This document shows, in pieces, positions 47,204 through 57,638 of a DNA stretch of 64,000 bases. This DNA comes from Polaromonas sp. (GTDB lineage: Bacteria; Pseudomonadota; Gammaproteobacteria; Burkholderiales; Burkholderiaceae_C). The DNA is taken from the NCBI RefSeq assembly GCF_029945895.1, contig NZ_JAQSDL010000013.1, positions 19,650 through 83,649 on the forward strand, in the 5' to 3' direction. Both the position numbers and the translations under genes were made by a program. The notes beneath the pieces were generated by a model. It made no database searches, had not been told where the DNA came from, and saw only the letters and a list, made by a program, of their open reading frames with translations. How positions within the stretch are numbered: the stretch's first letter is position 1; each line of letters begins with the position of its first letter.

Positions 47204-48799
47204 ATGGAGCCCATGACTTTTGATTCCCCACCGTTGCCAACGCGACGCGCCGACCTGATAGAACGCCTCAAGGCATCCCACACTTACGACATTGCGATCA
47301 TCGGCGGCGGCGCCACCGGCCTGGGTGTTGCGCTGGATGCCGCGGCACGCGGATTTTCCGTCGTGGTGGTCGAGTCACACGACTTCGCCAAGGGAACCTC
47401 TTCGCGCGCCACCAAGCTGGTTCATGGCGGGGTTCGCTATCTGGCGCAGGGCAACATTTCCCTGGTTCGCGAAGCCCTGCATGAACGCACGCGCTTGCTG
47501 GCCAATGCGCCGCATCTGGCGCAGCCCCTGCCTTTTGTGATGCCTTCCTACAAGTTCTGGGAAGCTCCGTTCTATGGCATCGGACTCAAGATGTATGACG
47601 CGCTGGCCGGCAAGGCCGGATTGGGCGCCACCGAGTTCCTCAACCGCGCCGAAACGTTGCAGCTCCAGCCCACGGCCCGCCCGTCCGGACTCAGGGGCGG
47701 GGTCAAATACTGGGACGGGCAGTTCGACGATGCGCGGCTCGCGTTGGCGCTGGCGCGCAGTGCCGCCCGAGCCGGCGCCTTGCTTGTCAATTATTGTGCT
47801 GCGACCGGCCTCGTCCATGAGGGCGGCAAGCTGGCGGGTTTGCATGTGGCCGATCGTGAAAGTGGGCAAACACTTACTCTGTGGGCCAAATGTATCGTGA
47901 ATGCGGCGGGGGTGTGGGTTGATCAGCTGCGACTCCTTGACGGTCAGGCCATAGGTCGCGAGGCAAAACCCATGGTCGCACCCAGTCAGGGTGTTCACAT
48001 TGTTGTTGATCGCTCGTTTTTGCCCACCGACCATGCCCTGCTGGTTCCAAAAACCGCGGACGGACGGGTGCTGTTTGCCGTGCCCTGGCTCGGCAAGACC
48101 ATCCTGGGAACCACCGACACGCCGCGCAACGACCTGGCGCGCGAACCGCTGCCCTTCCGCGAAGAGGTCGCCTTCATCCTCGGTGAATCGGCGCGTTACC
48201 TGAGCCGGGCGCCTGGCCCGGCCGACATCAAGAGCATCTGGGTCGGTTTGCGCCCGCTGGTCAAACCACCGCAAGACGACGGCGACAGCACACAGGCGCT
48301 GTCGCGTGAACATACCGTCCTGGTCAGCAAAAGCGGTCTGGTTACCGTGACCGGCGGCAAATGGACAACCTACCGGGCGATGGCGGAAGACGTGCTGGAC
48401 AGCTGTTTTGGTGCTGAGTTGCTGGCATACCGCCCGGGTGGCGTCACGGCAAGCCTCCAGTTGGTGGGGGCTCAGCCTTCCGTCCACAAGATAAGTGATG
48501 AGCCGGGTGTGCATTTGTATGGAAGCGAGGCTGCTGCCGTCCAGGCCTTGCCGGGAGCGGAAAGAATGCTGGGCGGCGGCCTGACGGAGGCGATGGTGCG
48601 TTTTGCGGCGCGCCACGAGTACGCCCGCACAGTCGAGGATGTATTGGCGCGTCGATCCCGGCTTCTGTTTCTGGACGCCGCCCTGGCCAGGACCCTGGCG
48701 CGTACCGTGGCGGACCTGTTGGTGGAGGAAAACCAGCGGGATCCCCACCTGGCGGATTTCCTTGCCTTGGCCGATCAGTACCTGACTTTGCCGCAATGA
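47204..48799 (+). CDS. glpD: Glycerol-3-phosphate dehydrogenase, FAD-linked, aerobic
   Basis: The 531-residue flavoprotein oxidises sn-glycerol 3-phosphate to dihydroxyacetone phosphate at the inner membrane, passing electrons to quinone. The FAD fold is IIGGGATGLGVALDAAARGF near residue 24. Other marks are SSRATKLVHGGVRYLAQGN and GGKWTTYRAMAEDV. The ATG at 47204 has GGAG eight bases upstream; a second ATG at 47213 and a longer open frame from 47177 exist. It is the last glycerol gene; the ribosomal cluster starts 324 nt later. Confidence 0.94.
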   Translation: MEPMTFDSPPLPTRRADLIERLKASHTYDIAIIGGGATGLGVALDAAARGFSVVVVESHDFAKGTSSRATKLVHGGVRYLAQGNISLVREALHERTRLLANAPHLAQPLPFVMPSYKFWEAPFYGIGLKMYDALAGKAGLGATEFLNRAETLQLQPTARPSGLRGGVKYWDGQFDDARLALALARSAARAGALLVNYCAATGLVHEGGKLAGLHVADRESGQTLTLWAKCIVNAAGVWVDQLRLLDGQAIGREAKPMVAPSQGVHIVVDRSFLPTDHALLVPKTADGRVLFAVPWLGKTILGTTDTPRNDLAREPLPFREEVAFILGESARYLSRAPGPADIKSIWVGLRPLVKPPQDDGDSTQALSREHTVLVSKSGLVTVTGGKWTTYRAMAEDVLDSCFGAELLAYRPGGVTASLQLVGAQPSVHKISDEPGVHLYGSEAAAVQALPGAERMLGGGLTEAMVRFAARHEYARTVEDVLARRSRLLFLDAALARTLARTVADLLVEENQRDPHLADFLALADQYLTLPQ

Positions 48800-48843
48800 A
48801 TGCCGGCAAGGCGCATTCTGAATGGGGATGCCACGTCGCCGGC

Positions 48844-48899
48844 GCTTCGTTTTTGATAGCGACCTGTTCCCACCCATCTAGGGTTTGACGCCATTTTTG
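48844..48899 (+). repeat. Palindromic dispersed repeat, copy 8 (degenerate)
   Basis: The 17-nt core reads GCTTCGTTTTTGATAGC (48844-48860), with an intact right arm and a decayed left arm. The tail ATCTAGGGTTTGACGCCATT matches the end of other copies loosely. It lies between glpD and the ribosomal promoter. Confidence 0.55.
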
Positions 48900-48951
48900 C
48901 ATGTGACCCCGACAGGAATCGTGCTTGTCGAAGAATTTGCAGCGCCAAGTG

Positions 48952-48980
48952 TTGACAGGCGGACGAAATTTGTTAATAAT
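48952..48980 (+). promoter_or_regulatory. Sigma-70 promoter of the rplN ribosomal operon
   Basis: A perfect TTGACA (48952-48957), a 17-nt spacer and AATAAT (48975-48980, five of six to TATAAT) make a strong housekeeping promoter. Transcription should start near 48987, giving a leader of about 137 nt before rplN. It shows that the operon begins here rather than as a continuation of S10 genes. Confidence 0.8.
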
Positions 48981-49123
48981 CGTGGGCTTCGCTGTAAAAA
49001 GCTGAGAATTCTGCCTAACGGAAGCATCGCGAGTGGTTTGCGGTGTGGACGACGGGCCCAAGACTGACTGGCAAGTCTTCCCCTTTGGGGAAAAGGCGCT
49101 GGTGCAAGTTGGGACTAATTTAA

Positions 49124-49492
49124 ATGATTCAAACGCAATCCAAACTCGATGTTGCTGACAACACGGGTGCCAAATCTGTGATGTGCATCAAGGTGCTGGG
49201 CGGGTCCAAGCGCCGCTACGCCAGCGTTGGTGATGTCATCAAGGTGAGTATCAAAGAAGCCGCTCCGCGTGGCCGCGTCAAAAAAGGCGAGGTTTACAGT
49301 GCTGTGGTGGTTCGTACTGCCAAGGGCATCCGTCGCGGCGATGGTTCACTCGTCAAATTCGATGGCAACGCAGCCGTGTTGCTTAACGCCAAGCTGGAGC
49401 CCATCGGCACCCGCATCTTCGGACCGGTGACGCGCGAGCTGCGCACCGAGAAGTTCATGAAGATCGTGTCCCTGGCTCCTGAAGTTCTGTAA
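49124..49492 (+). CDS. rplN: 50S ribosomal protein L14
   Basis: The 122-residue protein starts [20 protein letters not shown] and has the L14 signature region [20 protein letters not shown] with [17 protein letters not shown]. It binds 23S rRNA and contacts L19 and the 30S subunit. It is the first gene of the operon here. Confidence 0.98.
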   Translation: MIQTQSKLDVADNTGAKSVMCIKVLGGSKRRYASVGDVIKVSIKEAAPRGRVKKGEVYSAVVVRTAKGIRRGDGSLVKFDGNAAVLLNAKLEPIGTRIFGPVTRELRTEKFMKIVSLAPEVL

Positions 49493-49501
49493 GGACGCGC
49501 C

Positions 49502-49822
49502 ATGAACAAGATTCGCAAAGGCGACGAGATCATTGTGATCGCAGGTCGTGACAAGGGTAAGCGTGGCACGATTTCGCTGCGCAAGGACGACAGCCATGTG
49601 CTGGTGGACGGGATCAATCTGGTGAAAAAACACACCAAGCCCAACCCTCTCAAGGGAGCCACTGGCGGCATCGTTGAAAAAAGCATGCCGATTCACCAAT
49701 CCAATGTGGCCATTTTCAATGCTGCAACGGGCAAGGCGGATCGGGTGGGCATCAAGTTGTTGGCTGACGGCAAAAAAGTGCGCGTCTTCAAGTCCAGCGG
49801 CGAAGAAATTAAGGCTGCATGA
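49502..49822 (+). CDS. rplX: 50S ribosomal protein L24
   Basis: The 106-residue protein begins [20 protein letters not shown], the KOW motif of L24, followed by [16 protein letters not shown]24 is an assembly-initiating protein near the exit tunnel. The stop is at 49820-49822, overlapping a possible rplE ATG (49819). Confidence 0.97.
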   Translation: MNKIRKGDEIIVIAGRDKGKRGTISLRKDDSHVLVDGINLVKKHTKPNPLKGATGGIVEKSMPIHQSNVAIFNAATGKADRVGIKLLADGKKVRVFKSSGEEIKAA

Positions 49823-49824
49823 AC

Positions 49825-50364
49825 ATGGCACGCTTGCAACAGCAATACCGCGAAAAAATCGCACCAAGCTTGATGGAAAAGTTTGGTTACACCTCTCCGA
49901 TGCAGGTTCCCCGCATCACCAAGATCACCCTCAACATGGGTGTGAGTGAGGCCGTGGCCGACAAAAAGGTCATGGAACATGCCGTCAGCGACATGACCAA
50001 GATTGCTGGCCAGCGGCCGGTGGTCACCAAGGCCAAGAAGGCTATCGCCGGTTTCAAGATCCGCGAAGACCTCCCGATCGGCTGCATGGTCACGTTGCGC
50101 GGTGTCCAGATGTATGAGTTCCTGGATCGTTTCGTGACCGTGGCATTGCCCCGTGTCCGCGACTTCCGTGGAATCTCGGGTCGGGCCTTCGACGGTCGCG
50201 GCAACTACAACATCGGCGTGAAAGAGCAGATCATTTTCCCTGAGATTGAGTACGACAAGGTTGACGCCTTGCGTGGTCTCAACATCAGCATCACCACAAC
50301 GGCTAAGACCGACGAAGAGTGCAAGGCGCTCCTCACCGGCTTCCGTTTTCCGTTCAAGAACTGA
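49825..50364 (+). CDS. rplE: 50S ribosomal protein L5
   Basis: The 179-residue protein from [20 protein letters not shown] binds 5S r[23 protein letters not shown] is the L5 signature region and [20 protein letters not shown] the late motif. An ATG two codons earlier (49819) overlaps the rplX stop (ATGA), so coupled initiation there is possible. Confidence 0.97.
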   Translation: MARLQQQYREKIAPSLMEKFGYTSPMQVPRITKITLNMGVSEAVADKKVMEHAVSDMTKIAGQRPVVTKAKKAIAGFKIREDLPIGCMVTLRGVQMYEFLDRFVTVALPRVRDFRGISGRAFDGRGNYNIGVKEQIIFPEIEYDKVDALRGLNISITTTAKTDEECKALLTGFRFPFKN

Positions 50365-50371
50365 GGCGGGC

Positions 50372-50677
50372 ATGGCAAAACAGGCTTTATTGCAACGTGA
50401 ACTGAAGCGCGACAAACTCGTGGCCAAGTTCGCCAAGAAACACGCTGAACTCAAAGCGACGTCCAACGACGCCAAGCGCTCCGATGAAGAGCGCGCACTG
50501 GCCCGTCTGGAGTTGCAAAAGTTGCCCCGCAATGCGAATCCGACACGTCAGCGCAACCGCTGTGCGATCACGGGTCGTCCGCGTGGCACATTCCGTCAAT
50601 TTGGCTTGGCTCGCGCCAAGATCCGCGAGTTGGCTTTTGCTGGTGATATCCCTGGTATCACCAAGGCAAGCTGGTAA
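50372..50677 (+). CDS. rpsN: 30S ribosomal protein S14 (zinc-free long form)
   Basis: The 101-residue S14 starts [16 protein letters not shown] and ends [11 protein letters not shown]. The rRNA-binding end has [20 protein letters not shown] with one Cys only, so it is the form without a zinc ribbon. It starts 7 nt after rplE. Confidence 0.97.
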   Translation: MAKQALLQRELKRDKLVAKFAKKHAELKATSNDAKRSDEERALARLELQKLPRNANPTRQRNRCAITGRPRGTFRQFGLARAKIRELAFAGDIPGITKASW

Positions 50678-50694
50678 GCATAGGAGAACCGCAA

Positions 50695-51090
50695 ATGAGT
50701 ATGAGTGATCCTATTGCCGACATGCTGACGCGCATCCGCAATGCACAAATGGTTGAAAAAGCCGTTGTGTTGGTGCCGTCTTCAAAAGTCAAAGTCGCCA
50801 TCGCGCAGGTGTTGAAGGATGAGGGCTACATTGATGGCTTCTCCGTCAGCGCCAACGATGGCAAGCCCCAGTTGGAAATCGCCCTGAAGTATTACGCAGG
50901 ACGCCCGGTGATTGAGCGCATTGAGCGCGTCAGCCGCCCCGGCCTTCGCGTCTACAAAGGCCACGGCGCCATCCCCCAGGTCATGAACGGTCTGGGCGTC
51001 GCCATTGTCACGACTCCCCAGGGTGTCATGACTGATCGCAAGGCGCGCGCTACCGGTATCGGTGGTGAAGTGCTTTGCTATGTGGCCTAA
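50695..51090 (+). CDS. rpsH: 30S ribosomal protein S8
   Basis: The 131-residue protein begins [20 protein letters not shown], the S8 N-terminus, and ends [10 protein letters not shown]8 binds the central domain of 16S rRNA and in E. coli represses the spc operon. The ATG six bases on (MSDPIADM) is an alternative start. AGGAGAA is the ribosome site. Confidence 0.97.
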   Translation: MSMSDPIADMLTRIRNAQMVEKAVVLVPSSKVKVAIAQVLKDEGYIDGFSVSANDGKPQLEIALKYYAGRPVIERIERVSRPGLRVYKGHGAIPQVMNGLGVAIVTTPQGVMTDRKARATGIGGEVLCYVA

Positions 51091-51112
51091 CGGGCATTGA
51101 GGAGTAACTGAA

Positions 51113-51646
51113 ATGTCTCGTGTAGGAAAAATGCCAGTCGTCGTGCCCCAGGGTGTGGACGTGGCGATGAAAGACGACCAGATCAATGTCAAGGGTGCCC
51201 TCGGTACCCTGGCGCTGACGCAAAATGCCCTGGTGACCATCAAGAATGATGCTGGCCAGCTGACTTTTGTGCCGGCCAACGAGTCGCGTGAAGCCAATGC
51301 CATGAGTGGAACCATGCGTCAGCTGGTCAACAACATGGTGACGGGCGTCACCAAGGGCTTCGAGAAAAAGCTGAACCTGGTTGGTGTGGGTTACAAGGCC
51401 CAGGCGCAAGGTGCCAAGCTGAATTTGACGGTAGGTTATTCGCACCCCGTGGTGATGGATATGCCGGCCGGTATTCAGGTTGCGACGCCTACGCCCACCG
51501 AAGTGGTCATCAAGGGGTCGGATCGTCAGCGCGTCGGTCAGATTGCTGCTGAAGTGCGTGCAGTTCGTCCTCCCGAGCCTTACAAGGGCAAGGGCATCCG
51601 TTATTCGGATGAGAAGATCACGATCAAAGAAACCAAGAAGAAATAA
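51113..51646 (+). CDS. rplF: 50S ribosomal protein L6
   Basis: The 177-residue protein begins [20 protein letters not shown] and has the late L6 signature [17 protein letters not shown]. It lies near the factor-binding site. GAGGAG precedes the ATG. Confidence 0.98.
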   Translation: MSRVGKMPVVVPQGVDVAMKDDQINVKGALGTLALTQNALVTIKNDAGQLTFVPANESREANAMSGTMRQLVNNMVTGVTKGFEKKLNLVGVGYKAQAQGAKLNLTVGYSHPVVMDMPAGIQVATPTPTEVVIKGSDRQRVGQIAAEVRAVRPPEPYKGKGIRYSDEKITIKETKKK

Positions 51647-51657
51647 GGAGCTGCACC

Positions 51658-52023
51658 ATGTTGACCAAAAAAGAGCAGCGCCTTCGTCGTTCACGCCAGA
51701 CCCGCATTCGCATTGCCACGCAAGGTGTTGCCCGTCTGACGGTGAACCGCACCAATTTGCATATTTACGCCAGCGTCATCTCTGGCGACGGCACCAAGAT
51801 CCTGGCATCTGCCTCGACCGCAGAAGTCGAAGTCCGCAAGGATCTTGGCGCTTCGGGCAAGGGTGCCAACGTTGCTGCTGCGCAGGCCATTGGCAAGCGC
51901 ATTGCCGAAAAGGCAAAAGCGGCAGGTGTGGAAAAAGTAGCGTTTGACCGCGCTGGCTTTGCGTACCACGGCCGCGTCAAAGCGCTGGCCGAGGCAGCTC
52001 GCGAAGCTGGCTTGCAGTTCTAA
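51658..52023 (+). CDS. rplR: 50S ribosomal protein L18
   Basis: The 121-residue protein starts [20 protein letters not shown] and ends [13 protein letters not shown]. It binds 5S rRNA with L5. The basic N-terminal tail and the [14 protein letters not shown] strand are typical. Confidence 0.97.
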   Translation: MLTKKEQRLRRSRQTRIRIATQGVARLTVNRTNLHIYASVISGDGTKILASASTAEVEVRKDLGASGKGANVAAAQAIGKRIAEKAKAAGVEKVAFDRAGFAYHGRVKALAEAAREAGLQF

Positions 52024-52040
52024 GCAGACTGGAATTAAGT

Positions 52041-52559
52041 ATGGCTAAGTTTCAAGCAAAACAACAAAACGACGCTCCAGACGATGGTCTGAAGGAAAAA
52101 ATGATCGCGGTGAACCGCGTGACCAAAGTTGTCAAAGGCGGCCGGATTTTGGGTTTTGCCGCCCTGACAGTGGTTGGCGATGGCGACGGTCGTGTCGGTA
52201 TGGGTAAGGGCAAGTCGAAAGAAGTGCCTGCGGCCGTACAAAAAGCCATGGAAGAAGCGCGCCGCAACATGACGAAGGTGTCCCTGAAAAACGGCACGCT
52301 TCATCACAATGTGTTCGGCCATTGGGGTGCTGCCAGCGTCATGATGATGCCTGCGGCCAAAGGTACAGGCATTATTGCCGGCGGCCCCATGCGTGCAGTG
52401 TTTGAAGTGATGGGTATCACCGATATCGTCGCTAAAAGCCACGGCTCCAGCAATCCGTACAACATGGTGCGTGCAACGATGGACGCCCTGAATAACTCCA
52501 CGACGGCTTCGGACATCGCAGCCAAGCGTGGTAAATCCGTCGAAGAAATCTTCGGCTAA
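52041..52559 (+). CDS. rpsE: 30S ribosomal protein S5
   Basis: The 172-residue protein has the S5 signature [20 protein letters not shown] and the second domain [21 protein letters not shown]5 contributes to decoding accuracy and mRNA unwinding. Normal length. Confidence 0.98.
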   Translation: MAKFQAKQQNDAPDDGLKEKMIAVNRVTKVVKGGRILGFAALTVVGDGDGRVGMGKGKSKEVPAAVQKAMEEARRNMTKVSLKNGTLHHNVFGHWGAASVMMMPAAKGTGIIAGGPMRAVFEVMGITDIVAKSHGSSNPYNMVRATMDALNNSTTASDIAAKRGKSVEEIFG

Positions 52560-52570
52560 GGCGATACCCA

Positions 52571-52753
52571 ATGACGACAGAGAAAAAACTCACGGTGACG
52601 CTGGTTCGCAGCCCGATTGGTACCAAGGAATCCCATCGCGCTACGGTGCGCGGTCTGGGCCTGCGCGGTATCAACAGCAAGAGCGAACTGCAGGACACGC
52701 CCGCTGTGCGCGGCATGATCAACAAGATCAGCTACCTGGTCAAGGTGCTGTAA
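52571..52753 (+). CDS. rpmD: 50S ribosomal protein L30
   Basis: The 60-residue protein, [20 protein letters not shown] onward with [15 protein letters not shown], is a complete short L30. It lies 11 nt after rpsE. Confidence 0.97.
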   Translation: MTTEKKLTVTLVRSPIGTKESHRATVRGLGLRGINSKSELQDTPAVRGMINKISYLVKVL

Positions 52754-52765
52754 GCGGAGCTTATG

Positions 52766-53197
52766 ATGGAACTAAACGGAATCAAGCCTGCCGCAGGCGC
52801 AAAACATGCCAAACGACGCGTCGGTCGCGGCATCGGTTCGGGCATTGGCAAAACGGCCGGTCGCGGCCATAAAGGCCAGAAATCCCGCGCCGGTGGCTAC
52901 CATAAGGTGGGTTTTGAAGGCGGTCAAATGCCTTTGCAGCGTCGCTTGCCCAAGCGCGGCTTCAAATCGCACAACCTCAAGTTCAATGCGGAAGTCACCT
53001 TGACTGCGCTCGAACAGCTCGGTTTGGCCGAGGTGGATCTGTTGACGCTCAAAACAGCTGGCCTCGTGGGTCAGTTGGCAAAGAACGTCAAGGTTATCAA
53101 GTCGGGTGCGCTGACCAAGGCTGTCAAGCTCAATGGCATTGGCGCAACTGCAGGTGCCAAGGCCGTGATCGAAGCCGCCGGCGGCGTGCTCGCTTAA
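52766..53197 (+). CDS. rplO: 50S ribosomal protein L15
   Basis: The 143-residue protein from [20 protein letters not shown] has the glycine-rich [20 protein letters not shown] arm and the C-terminal [15 protein letters not shown]. An ATG one codon earlier (52763) is also possible. It precedes secY as in most bacteria. Confidence 0.97.
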   Translation: MELNGIKPAAGAKHAKRRVGRGIGSGIGKTAGRGHKGQKSRAGGYHKVGFEGGQMPLQRRLPKRGFKSHNLKFNAEVTLTALEQLGLAEVDLLTLKTAGLVGQLAKNVKVIKSGALTKAVKLNGIGATAGAKAVIEAAGGVLA

Positions 53198-53220
53198 TTT
53201 TCATACACGGATAACGACCA

Positions 53221-54540
53221 GTGGCAACCAGCTCTGCACAAATTGCAAAAACCGGCAAGTTCGGTGATCTGCGCAACAGGCTTGTGTTTTTGCTGCTTGC
53301 GCTGGTGGTGTATCGGGTCGGAGCCCATATTCCGGTTCCTGGAATCGACCCCGGGCAGCTGCAGCAACTGTTCAAGGGGCAGCAGGGCGGCATATTGAGT
53401 TTGTTCAATATGTTCTCTGGAGGAGCCCTTTCGCGGTTCACGGTGTTTGCGCTGGGCATCATGCCCTACATCTCGGCCTCCATCATCATGCAGTTGCTCA
53501 CCTATGTCGTTCCGACATTCGAGCAGATGAAAAAAGAAGGTGAAGCTGGTCGCAGGAAGATCACGCAGTACACCCGCTACGGGACCTTGGGTCTGGCACT
53601 GTTCCAGTCGATGGGTATTGCGATTGCTCTGGAAAGCTCTCCAGGTCTGGTGCTGGCTCCTGGATTTGGTTTTCGCATGACGGCCGTGGTCAGTTTGACT
53701 GCTGGCACGATGTTTCTGATGTGGCTCGGTGAGCAGATCACCGAGCGTGGCTTGGGTAACGGCATCTCGATCCTGATTTTTGCAGGTATTGCAGCAGGCC
53801 TGCCCAATGCCCTTGGCGGTTTGCTTGAGCTCGTCCGCACCGGTGCCATGAGTATTCTGGTGGCCATCGTGATTGTCGCCGTTGTCGTTTTGGTCACTTA
53901 TTTTGTTGTGTTTGTAGAGCGTGGGCAGCGAAAGATTCTGGTGAACTACGCCAGGCGCCAGGTCGGCAACAAGGTCTATGGCGGTCAATCGTCCCATCTG
54001 CCCTTGAAGCTCAACATGGCCGGTGTGATCCCTCCAATTTTCGCGTCGTCGATTATCCTTTTGCCGGCAACCGTGGTTGGTTGGTTCAGTACCGGGGAAG
54101 GGACGCGTTGGCTCAAGGACATCGCCAGTACGCTGACGCCGGGGCAGCCGATCTATGTGTTGCTGTATGCCAGTGCGATCATATTTTTCTGTTTTTTTTA
54201 CACCGCGCTGGTTTTCAACAGTCGGGAAACTGCCGACAACCTGAAGAAGAGCGGCGCATTCATTCCTGGTATTCGGCCCGGTGATCAGACGGCGCGTTAC
54301 ATTGACAAGATTCTGGTGCGCTTGACTCTGGCGGGCGCAATTTACATCACTTTTGTGTGCCTGTTGCCGGAATTCCTGATTTTGAAGTACAACGTGCCGT
54401 TCTATTTCGGTGGAACCTCGTTGCTGATTATTGTGGTTGTCACCATGGATTTCATGGCGCAGGTTCAGAACTACATGATGTCCCAGCAGTATGAATCCCT
54501 GCTGAAGAAAGCGAACTTTAAAACGTCACCAGGTGGTTGA
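53221..54540 (+). CDS. secY: Protein translocase subunit SecY
   Basis: The 439-residue channel subunit has ten membrane helices. [20 protein letters not shown] is helix 1 with the plug region after it, [20 protein letters not shown] is the SecY signature, and [20 protein letters not shown] the cytosolic loop 4. It forms the Sec channel with SecE and SecG. It starts with GTG. The infA frame overlaps its 3' end. Confidence 0.98.
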   Translation: MATSSAQIAKTGKFGDLRNRLVFLLLALVVYRVGAHIPVPGIDPGQLQQLFKGQQGGILSLFNMFSGGALSRFTVFALGIMPYISASIIMQLLTYVVPTFEQMKKEGEAGRRKITQYTRYGTLGLALFQSMGIAIALESSPGLVLAPGFGFRMTAVVSLTAGTMFLMWLGEQITERGLGNGISILIFAGIAAGLPNALGGLLELVRTGAMSILVAIVIVAVVVLVTYFVVFVERGQRKILVNYARRQVGNKVYGGQSSHLPLKLNMAGVIPPIFASSIILLPATVVGWFSTGEGTRWLKDIASTLTPGQPIYVLLYASAIIFFCFFYTALVFNSRETADNLKKSGAFIPGIRPGDQTARYIDKILVRLTLAGAIYITFVCLLPEFLILKYNVPFYFGGTSLLIIVVVTMDFMAQVQNYMMSQQYESLLKKANFKTSPGG

Positions 54541-54545
54541 TTGGG

Positions 54546-54764
54546 ATGTCGAAGGATGATGTTATCCAGATGCAGGGGGAGGTCGTGGAGAACTTGCCCA
54601 ACGCGACGTTTCGCGTAAAGCTGGAAAATGGTCATATTGTTTTGGGTCACATATCGGGAAAAATGCGAATGCATTACATCCGCATTCTTCCTGGTGACAA
54701 GGTGACGGTTGAGTTAACGCCTTACGATTTGTCGCGAGCACGCATCGTGTTTCGCGCCAAGTAA
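54546..54764 (+). CDS. infA: Translation initiation factor IF-1
   Basis: The 72-residue OB-fold protein begins [20 protein letters not shown] and ends [13 protein letters not shown]. It binds the 30S A site. It is placed between secY and rpmJ as in many betaproteobacteria. The TTG at 54537 upstream is not needed. Confidence 0.97.
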   Translation: MSKDDVIQMQGEVVENLPNATFRVKLENGHIVLGHISGKMRMHYIRILPGDKVTVELTPYDLSRARIVFRAK

Positions 54765-54792
54765 GTACAGTTCAGAAGTTTAGGAGAAAGAA

Positions 54793-54906
54793 ATGAGAGT
54801 TTCAGCTTCGGTCAAGAAAATTTGCCGCAACTGTAAAATCATCCGCCGCAAGGGCGTTGTTCGCGTGATTTGCACAGACCCACGCCACAAACAGCGTCAA
54901 GGCTGA
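54793..54906 (+). CDS. rpmJ: 50S ribosomal protein L36 (zinc-binding form)
   Basis: The 37-residue protein starts [20 protein letters not shown] and keeps the zinc ligands Cys11, Cys14, Cys27 and His32. GGAGAAAGAA before the ATG is the ribosome site. It binds 23S rRNA. Confidence 0.96.
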   Translation: MRVSASVKKICRNCKIIRRKGVVRVICTDPRHKQRQG

Positions 54907-54930
54907 TTTCAAGAGTTTTAGAGGACGCAC

Positions 54931-55296
54931 ATGGCTCGTATCGCTGGTATCAATATTCCGCCACAGCAGCACGCCGAAATCGGCTTGACTGCTATTTTCG
55001 GCATCGGTCGCACTCGTGCTCGCAAAATTTGCGAAGCATGTGACATTGCGTATTCCAAAAAAGTCAAAGATCTTACAGACGGTGACTTGGAAAAAATTCG
55101 CGATCAGATCGCGCAATTCACCATTGAAGGTGACCTGCGTCGCGAAACCACGATGAACATCAAACGTTTGATGGATATCGGCTGCTACCGTGGCTTTCGC
55201 CATCGGCGCGGGTTGCCCATGCGCGGTCAGCGCACACGCACCAATGCGCGCACCCGCAAGGGTCCGCGCAAGGCGGCACAGTCCTTGAAGAAATAA
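54931..55296 (+). CDS. rpsM: 30S ribosomal protein S13
   Basis: The 121-residue protein begins [20 protein letters not shown] and ends with the basic tail [21 protein letters not shown]13 sits in the head of the 30S subunit and contacts P-site tRNA. It is the first gene of the alpha-operon part; GAGGA is its ribosome site. Confidence 0.98.
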   Translation: MARIAGINIPPQQHAEIGLTAIFGIGRTRARKICEACDIAYSKKVKDLTDGDLEKIRDQIAQFTIEGDLRRETTMNIKRLMDIGCYRGFRHRRGLPMRGQRTRTNARTRKGPRKAAQSLKK

Positions 55297-55313
55297 TTGA
55301 GTAAGAGGTAGTT

Positions 55314-55718
55314 ATGGCAAAAGCCCCCAGCAGTAACGCAGCACAACGCGTTCGCAAGAAAGTACGCAAGAACGTTGCCGACGGCGTCGCTCACGTTCAC
55401 GCGTCTTTCAACAACACCATCATCACGATCACAGATCGCCAGGGCAATGCCTTGTCGTGGGCATCTTCTGGCGGTCAGGGTTTTAAAGGTTCGCGCAAGT
55501 CGACCCCCTTTGCCGCTCAGGTCGCTTCTGAGGTGGCTGGTCGTGCCGCCATCGAGCAGGGCATCAAGAATCTGGATGTCGAAATCAAAGGCCCTGGTCC
55601 GGGACGTGAGTCATCGGTTCGCGCGCTGGCAGCACTTGGCATTCGCATTAATTCGATTGCCGACGTCACGCCTGTGCCGCACAACGGCTGCCGTCCCCAG
55701 AAGCGCCGTCGTATTTAA
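55314..55718 (+). CDS. rpsK: 30S ribosomal protein S11
   Basis: The 134-residue protein has [20 protein letters not shown] and the C-terminal signature [18 protein letters not shown]. It lines the mRNA path on the platform. Followed by an unusually long 129-nt gap before rpsD. Confidence 0.98.
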   Translation: MAKAPSSNAAQRVRKKVRKNVADGVAHVHASFNNTIITITDRQGNALSWASSGGQGFKGSRKSTPFAAQVASEVAGRAAIEQGIKNLDVEIKGPGPGRESSVRALAALGIRINSIADVTPVPHNGCRPQKRRRI

Positions 55719-55847
55719 GTTCTGCTTTCCCGGTTTGTTCCTCGTTTTCACGCAGGCCAGCCGGGTGAGTTTTTATCAAGCCCACCGCCGTCGGGTGACT
55801 ACCTGCGGCTCCTGCAGTTTCTGCAGCAGATGACATAAGGAATTCAA
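55719..55847 (+). other. Non-coding gap between rpsK and rpsD with hairpin
   Basis: A 129-nt gap within a cluster of otherwise 8-30 nt gaps. It contains CTGCAG-TTT-CTGCAG (55812-55826), a perfect short stem-loop, and CACC...GGTG before it. It ends in the rpsD ribosome site AAGGAA. It may be a site of S4-mediated or processing control. Confidence 0.35.
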
Positions 55848-56471
55848 GTGGCACGTTATCTCGGCCCCAAGGCCAAACTATCCCGCCGTGAAGGCACCGA
55901 CCTGTTCCTGAAGAGTGCTCGCAGAGCCATCGGGGACAAGGCCAAATTCGACTCCAAGCCCGGCCAGCACGGTCGCACCTCCGGTACCCGGACCTCGGAC
56001 TTCGGTCTGCAGCTTCGCGAGAAGCAGAAGGTCAAGCGCATGTACGGCGTGCTGGAGAAGCAGTTCCGCCGTTATTTCGAAGAAGCTGATCGTCGCAAGG
56101 GAAACACCGGCGCCAATCTGCTTTTTATTCTGGAATCGCGCCTGGATAATGTGGTTTACCGGATGGGTTTCGGTTCCACCCGTGCCGAAGCGCGCCAGCT
56201 GGTGTCGCACAAGGCGATCACTGTCAACGGCAGCTCGGTCAACATCCCGTCTTACATGGTCAAAACGGGCGATGTGATCGCCGTTCGTGACAAGTCCAAG
56301 AAGCAGACCCGCGTCGCGGAAGCTCTGCAACTGGCGCAGCAAGTCGGCATGCCGGCTTGGGTGGATGTCAGCATAGACAAAGGCGAGGGCATTTTCAAGA
56401 AAGTGCCGGATCGCGACGAATTTGCTGCGGACGTCAACGAGTCGTTGATCGTCGAACTGTATTCACGTTAA
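55848..56471 (+). CDS. rpsD: 30S ribosomal protein S4 (zinc-free form)
   Basis: The 207-residue protein starts with GTG ([20 protein letters not shown]) and has the S4 RNA-binding domain [20 protein letters not shown]. The N-terminus lacks the Cys-x2-Cys pair, so it does not bind zinc. S4 starts 30S assembly and in E. coli represses the alpha operon. Confidence 0.98.
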   Translation: MARYLGPKAKLSRREGTDLFLKSARRAIGDKAKFDSKPGQHGRTSGTRTSDFGLQLREKQKVKRMYGVLEKQFRRYFEEADRRKGNTGANLLFILESRLDNVVYRMGFGSTRAEARQLVSHKAITVNGSSVNIPSYMVKTGDVIAVRDKSKKQTRVAEALQLAQQVGMPAWVDVSIDKGEGIFKKVPDRDEFAADVNESLIVELYSR

Positions 56472-56565
56472 TTTTCGTTCCTGCGCTTACGGGGCACTGT
56501 AGGCGCAGGGTCGCTTCACCCGGCCTTATCGGTGTAACGAGCCGAGGGTATTGAGAGGAAGATGC
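56472..56565 (+). other. Leader of rpoA with a hairpin
   Basis: CCTGCGC and GCGCAGG (56479-56508) can pair around a 16-nt loop, in the 94-nt gap between rpsD and rpoA. The end carries GAGAGGAAG, the rpoA ribosome site. It may balance rpoA translation against the ribosomal genes. Confidence 0.4.
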
Positions 56566-57555
56566 ATGCAAACCAATTTACTGAAACCAAAAACCATCAA
56601 CGTTGAGCAGCTTGCCGCGAACCGCGCCAAGGTGACTCTGGAGCCTTTCGAGCGTGGCTACGGCCACACGCTCGGCAACGCCTTGCGCCGCGTTTTGCTT
56701 TCTTCCATGGTAGGTCACGCCGCAACCGAAGTCACGATTGCCGGGGTGTTGCACGAGTACTCGTCCATTGATGGCGTCCAGGAAGACGTTGTCAACATCC
56801 TTTTGAACCTCAAAGGCGTCGTTTTCAAGCTGCACAACCGCGATGAAGTGACGCTGAGCTTGCGCAAGGAGGGTGAAGGCCCCGTGACCGCCGCCGATAT
56901 TCAGACGCCGCATGATGTCGAAATCATCAATCCAGAACATGTCATTGTCAATTTGTCGCACGGCGGAAAGATAGACATGCAGATCAAGGTGGAAAACGGC
57001 CGTGGGTATGTACCCGGAACCATGCGCCGCTACGGCGACGAATCTACCAAGTCGATTGGTCGGATTGTCCTGGATGCATCGTTTTCCCCTGTCAAACGTG
57101 TGAGCTATACGGTCGAAAGTGCCCGCGTCGAGCAGCGGACCGACCTAGACAAGCTGGTTCTGGAAATAGAGACCAACGGTGCAGTGACTGCGGAAGATGC
57201 TGTCCGGGCCTCAGCGAAAATCCTTGTGGAGCAGCTGGCTGTATTTGCACAGCTTGAAGGCAACGAACTGGCTGCTTTTGATGCACCAGTGCAGCGTAGT
57301 TCCCAGCAATTTGACCCGATTTTGCTGCGTCCAGTCGACGAACTCGAACTGACGGTTCGTTCTGCCAACTGTCTGAAGGCGGAGAACATTTATTACATCG
57401 GCGACCTGATTCAGCGCACAGAGAACGAGCTTCTCAAGACACCAAATCTGGGGCGCAAGTCGCTCAATGAAATCAAGGAAGTCTTGGCCTCCCGGGGGTT
57501 GACACTTGGTATGCGCCTGGAAAGCTGGCCCCCGGCTGGTCTTGACAAGCGTTAA
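56566..57555 (+). CDS. rpoA: RNA polymerase alpha subunit
   Basis: The 329-residue protein has the N-terminal assembly domain ([20 protein letters not shown]) and the C-terminal domain that binds UP elements and activators ([40 protein letters not shown]). The ATG at 56566 follows the Shine-Dalgarno; an in-frame extension from 56551 is unlikely. Confidence 0.98.
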   Translation: MQTNLLKPKTINVEQLAANRAKVTLEPFERGYGHTLGNALRRVLLSSMVGHAATEVTIAGVLHEYSSIDGVQEDVVNILLNLKGVVFKLHNRDEVTLSLRKEGEGPVTAADIQTPHDVEIINPEHVIVNLSHGGKIDMQIKVENGRGYVPGTMRRYGDESTKSIGRIVLDASFSPVKRVSYTVESARVEQRTDLDKLVLEIETNGAVTAEDAVRASAKILVEQLAVFAQLEGNELAAFDAPVQRSSQQFDPILLRPVDELELTVRSANCLKAENIYYIGDLIQRTENELLKTPNLGRKSLNEIKEVLASRGLTLGMRLESWPPAGLDKR

Positions 57556-57638
57556 TTAAAAATAAGCCTCTCTCGGGAGGCAGTGCACAGGTAGTACCTG
57601 ATACGGCTATCTGAATTACAAAATGAAAGGACAGCACC

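Larger units (their letters stand above)
48800..49123 (+). other. Intergenic region between glpD and rplN
   Basis: These 324 nt hold no gene. They contain a palindromic repeat copy (48844-48899), the main rplN promoter (48952-48980) and a leader of about 137 nt with two hairpins: AAGACT pairs with AGTCTT (49060-49079), and CCCC pairs with GGGG (49080-49090). The leader is a candidate for autogenous control of the ribosomal operon. Confidence 0.6.
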
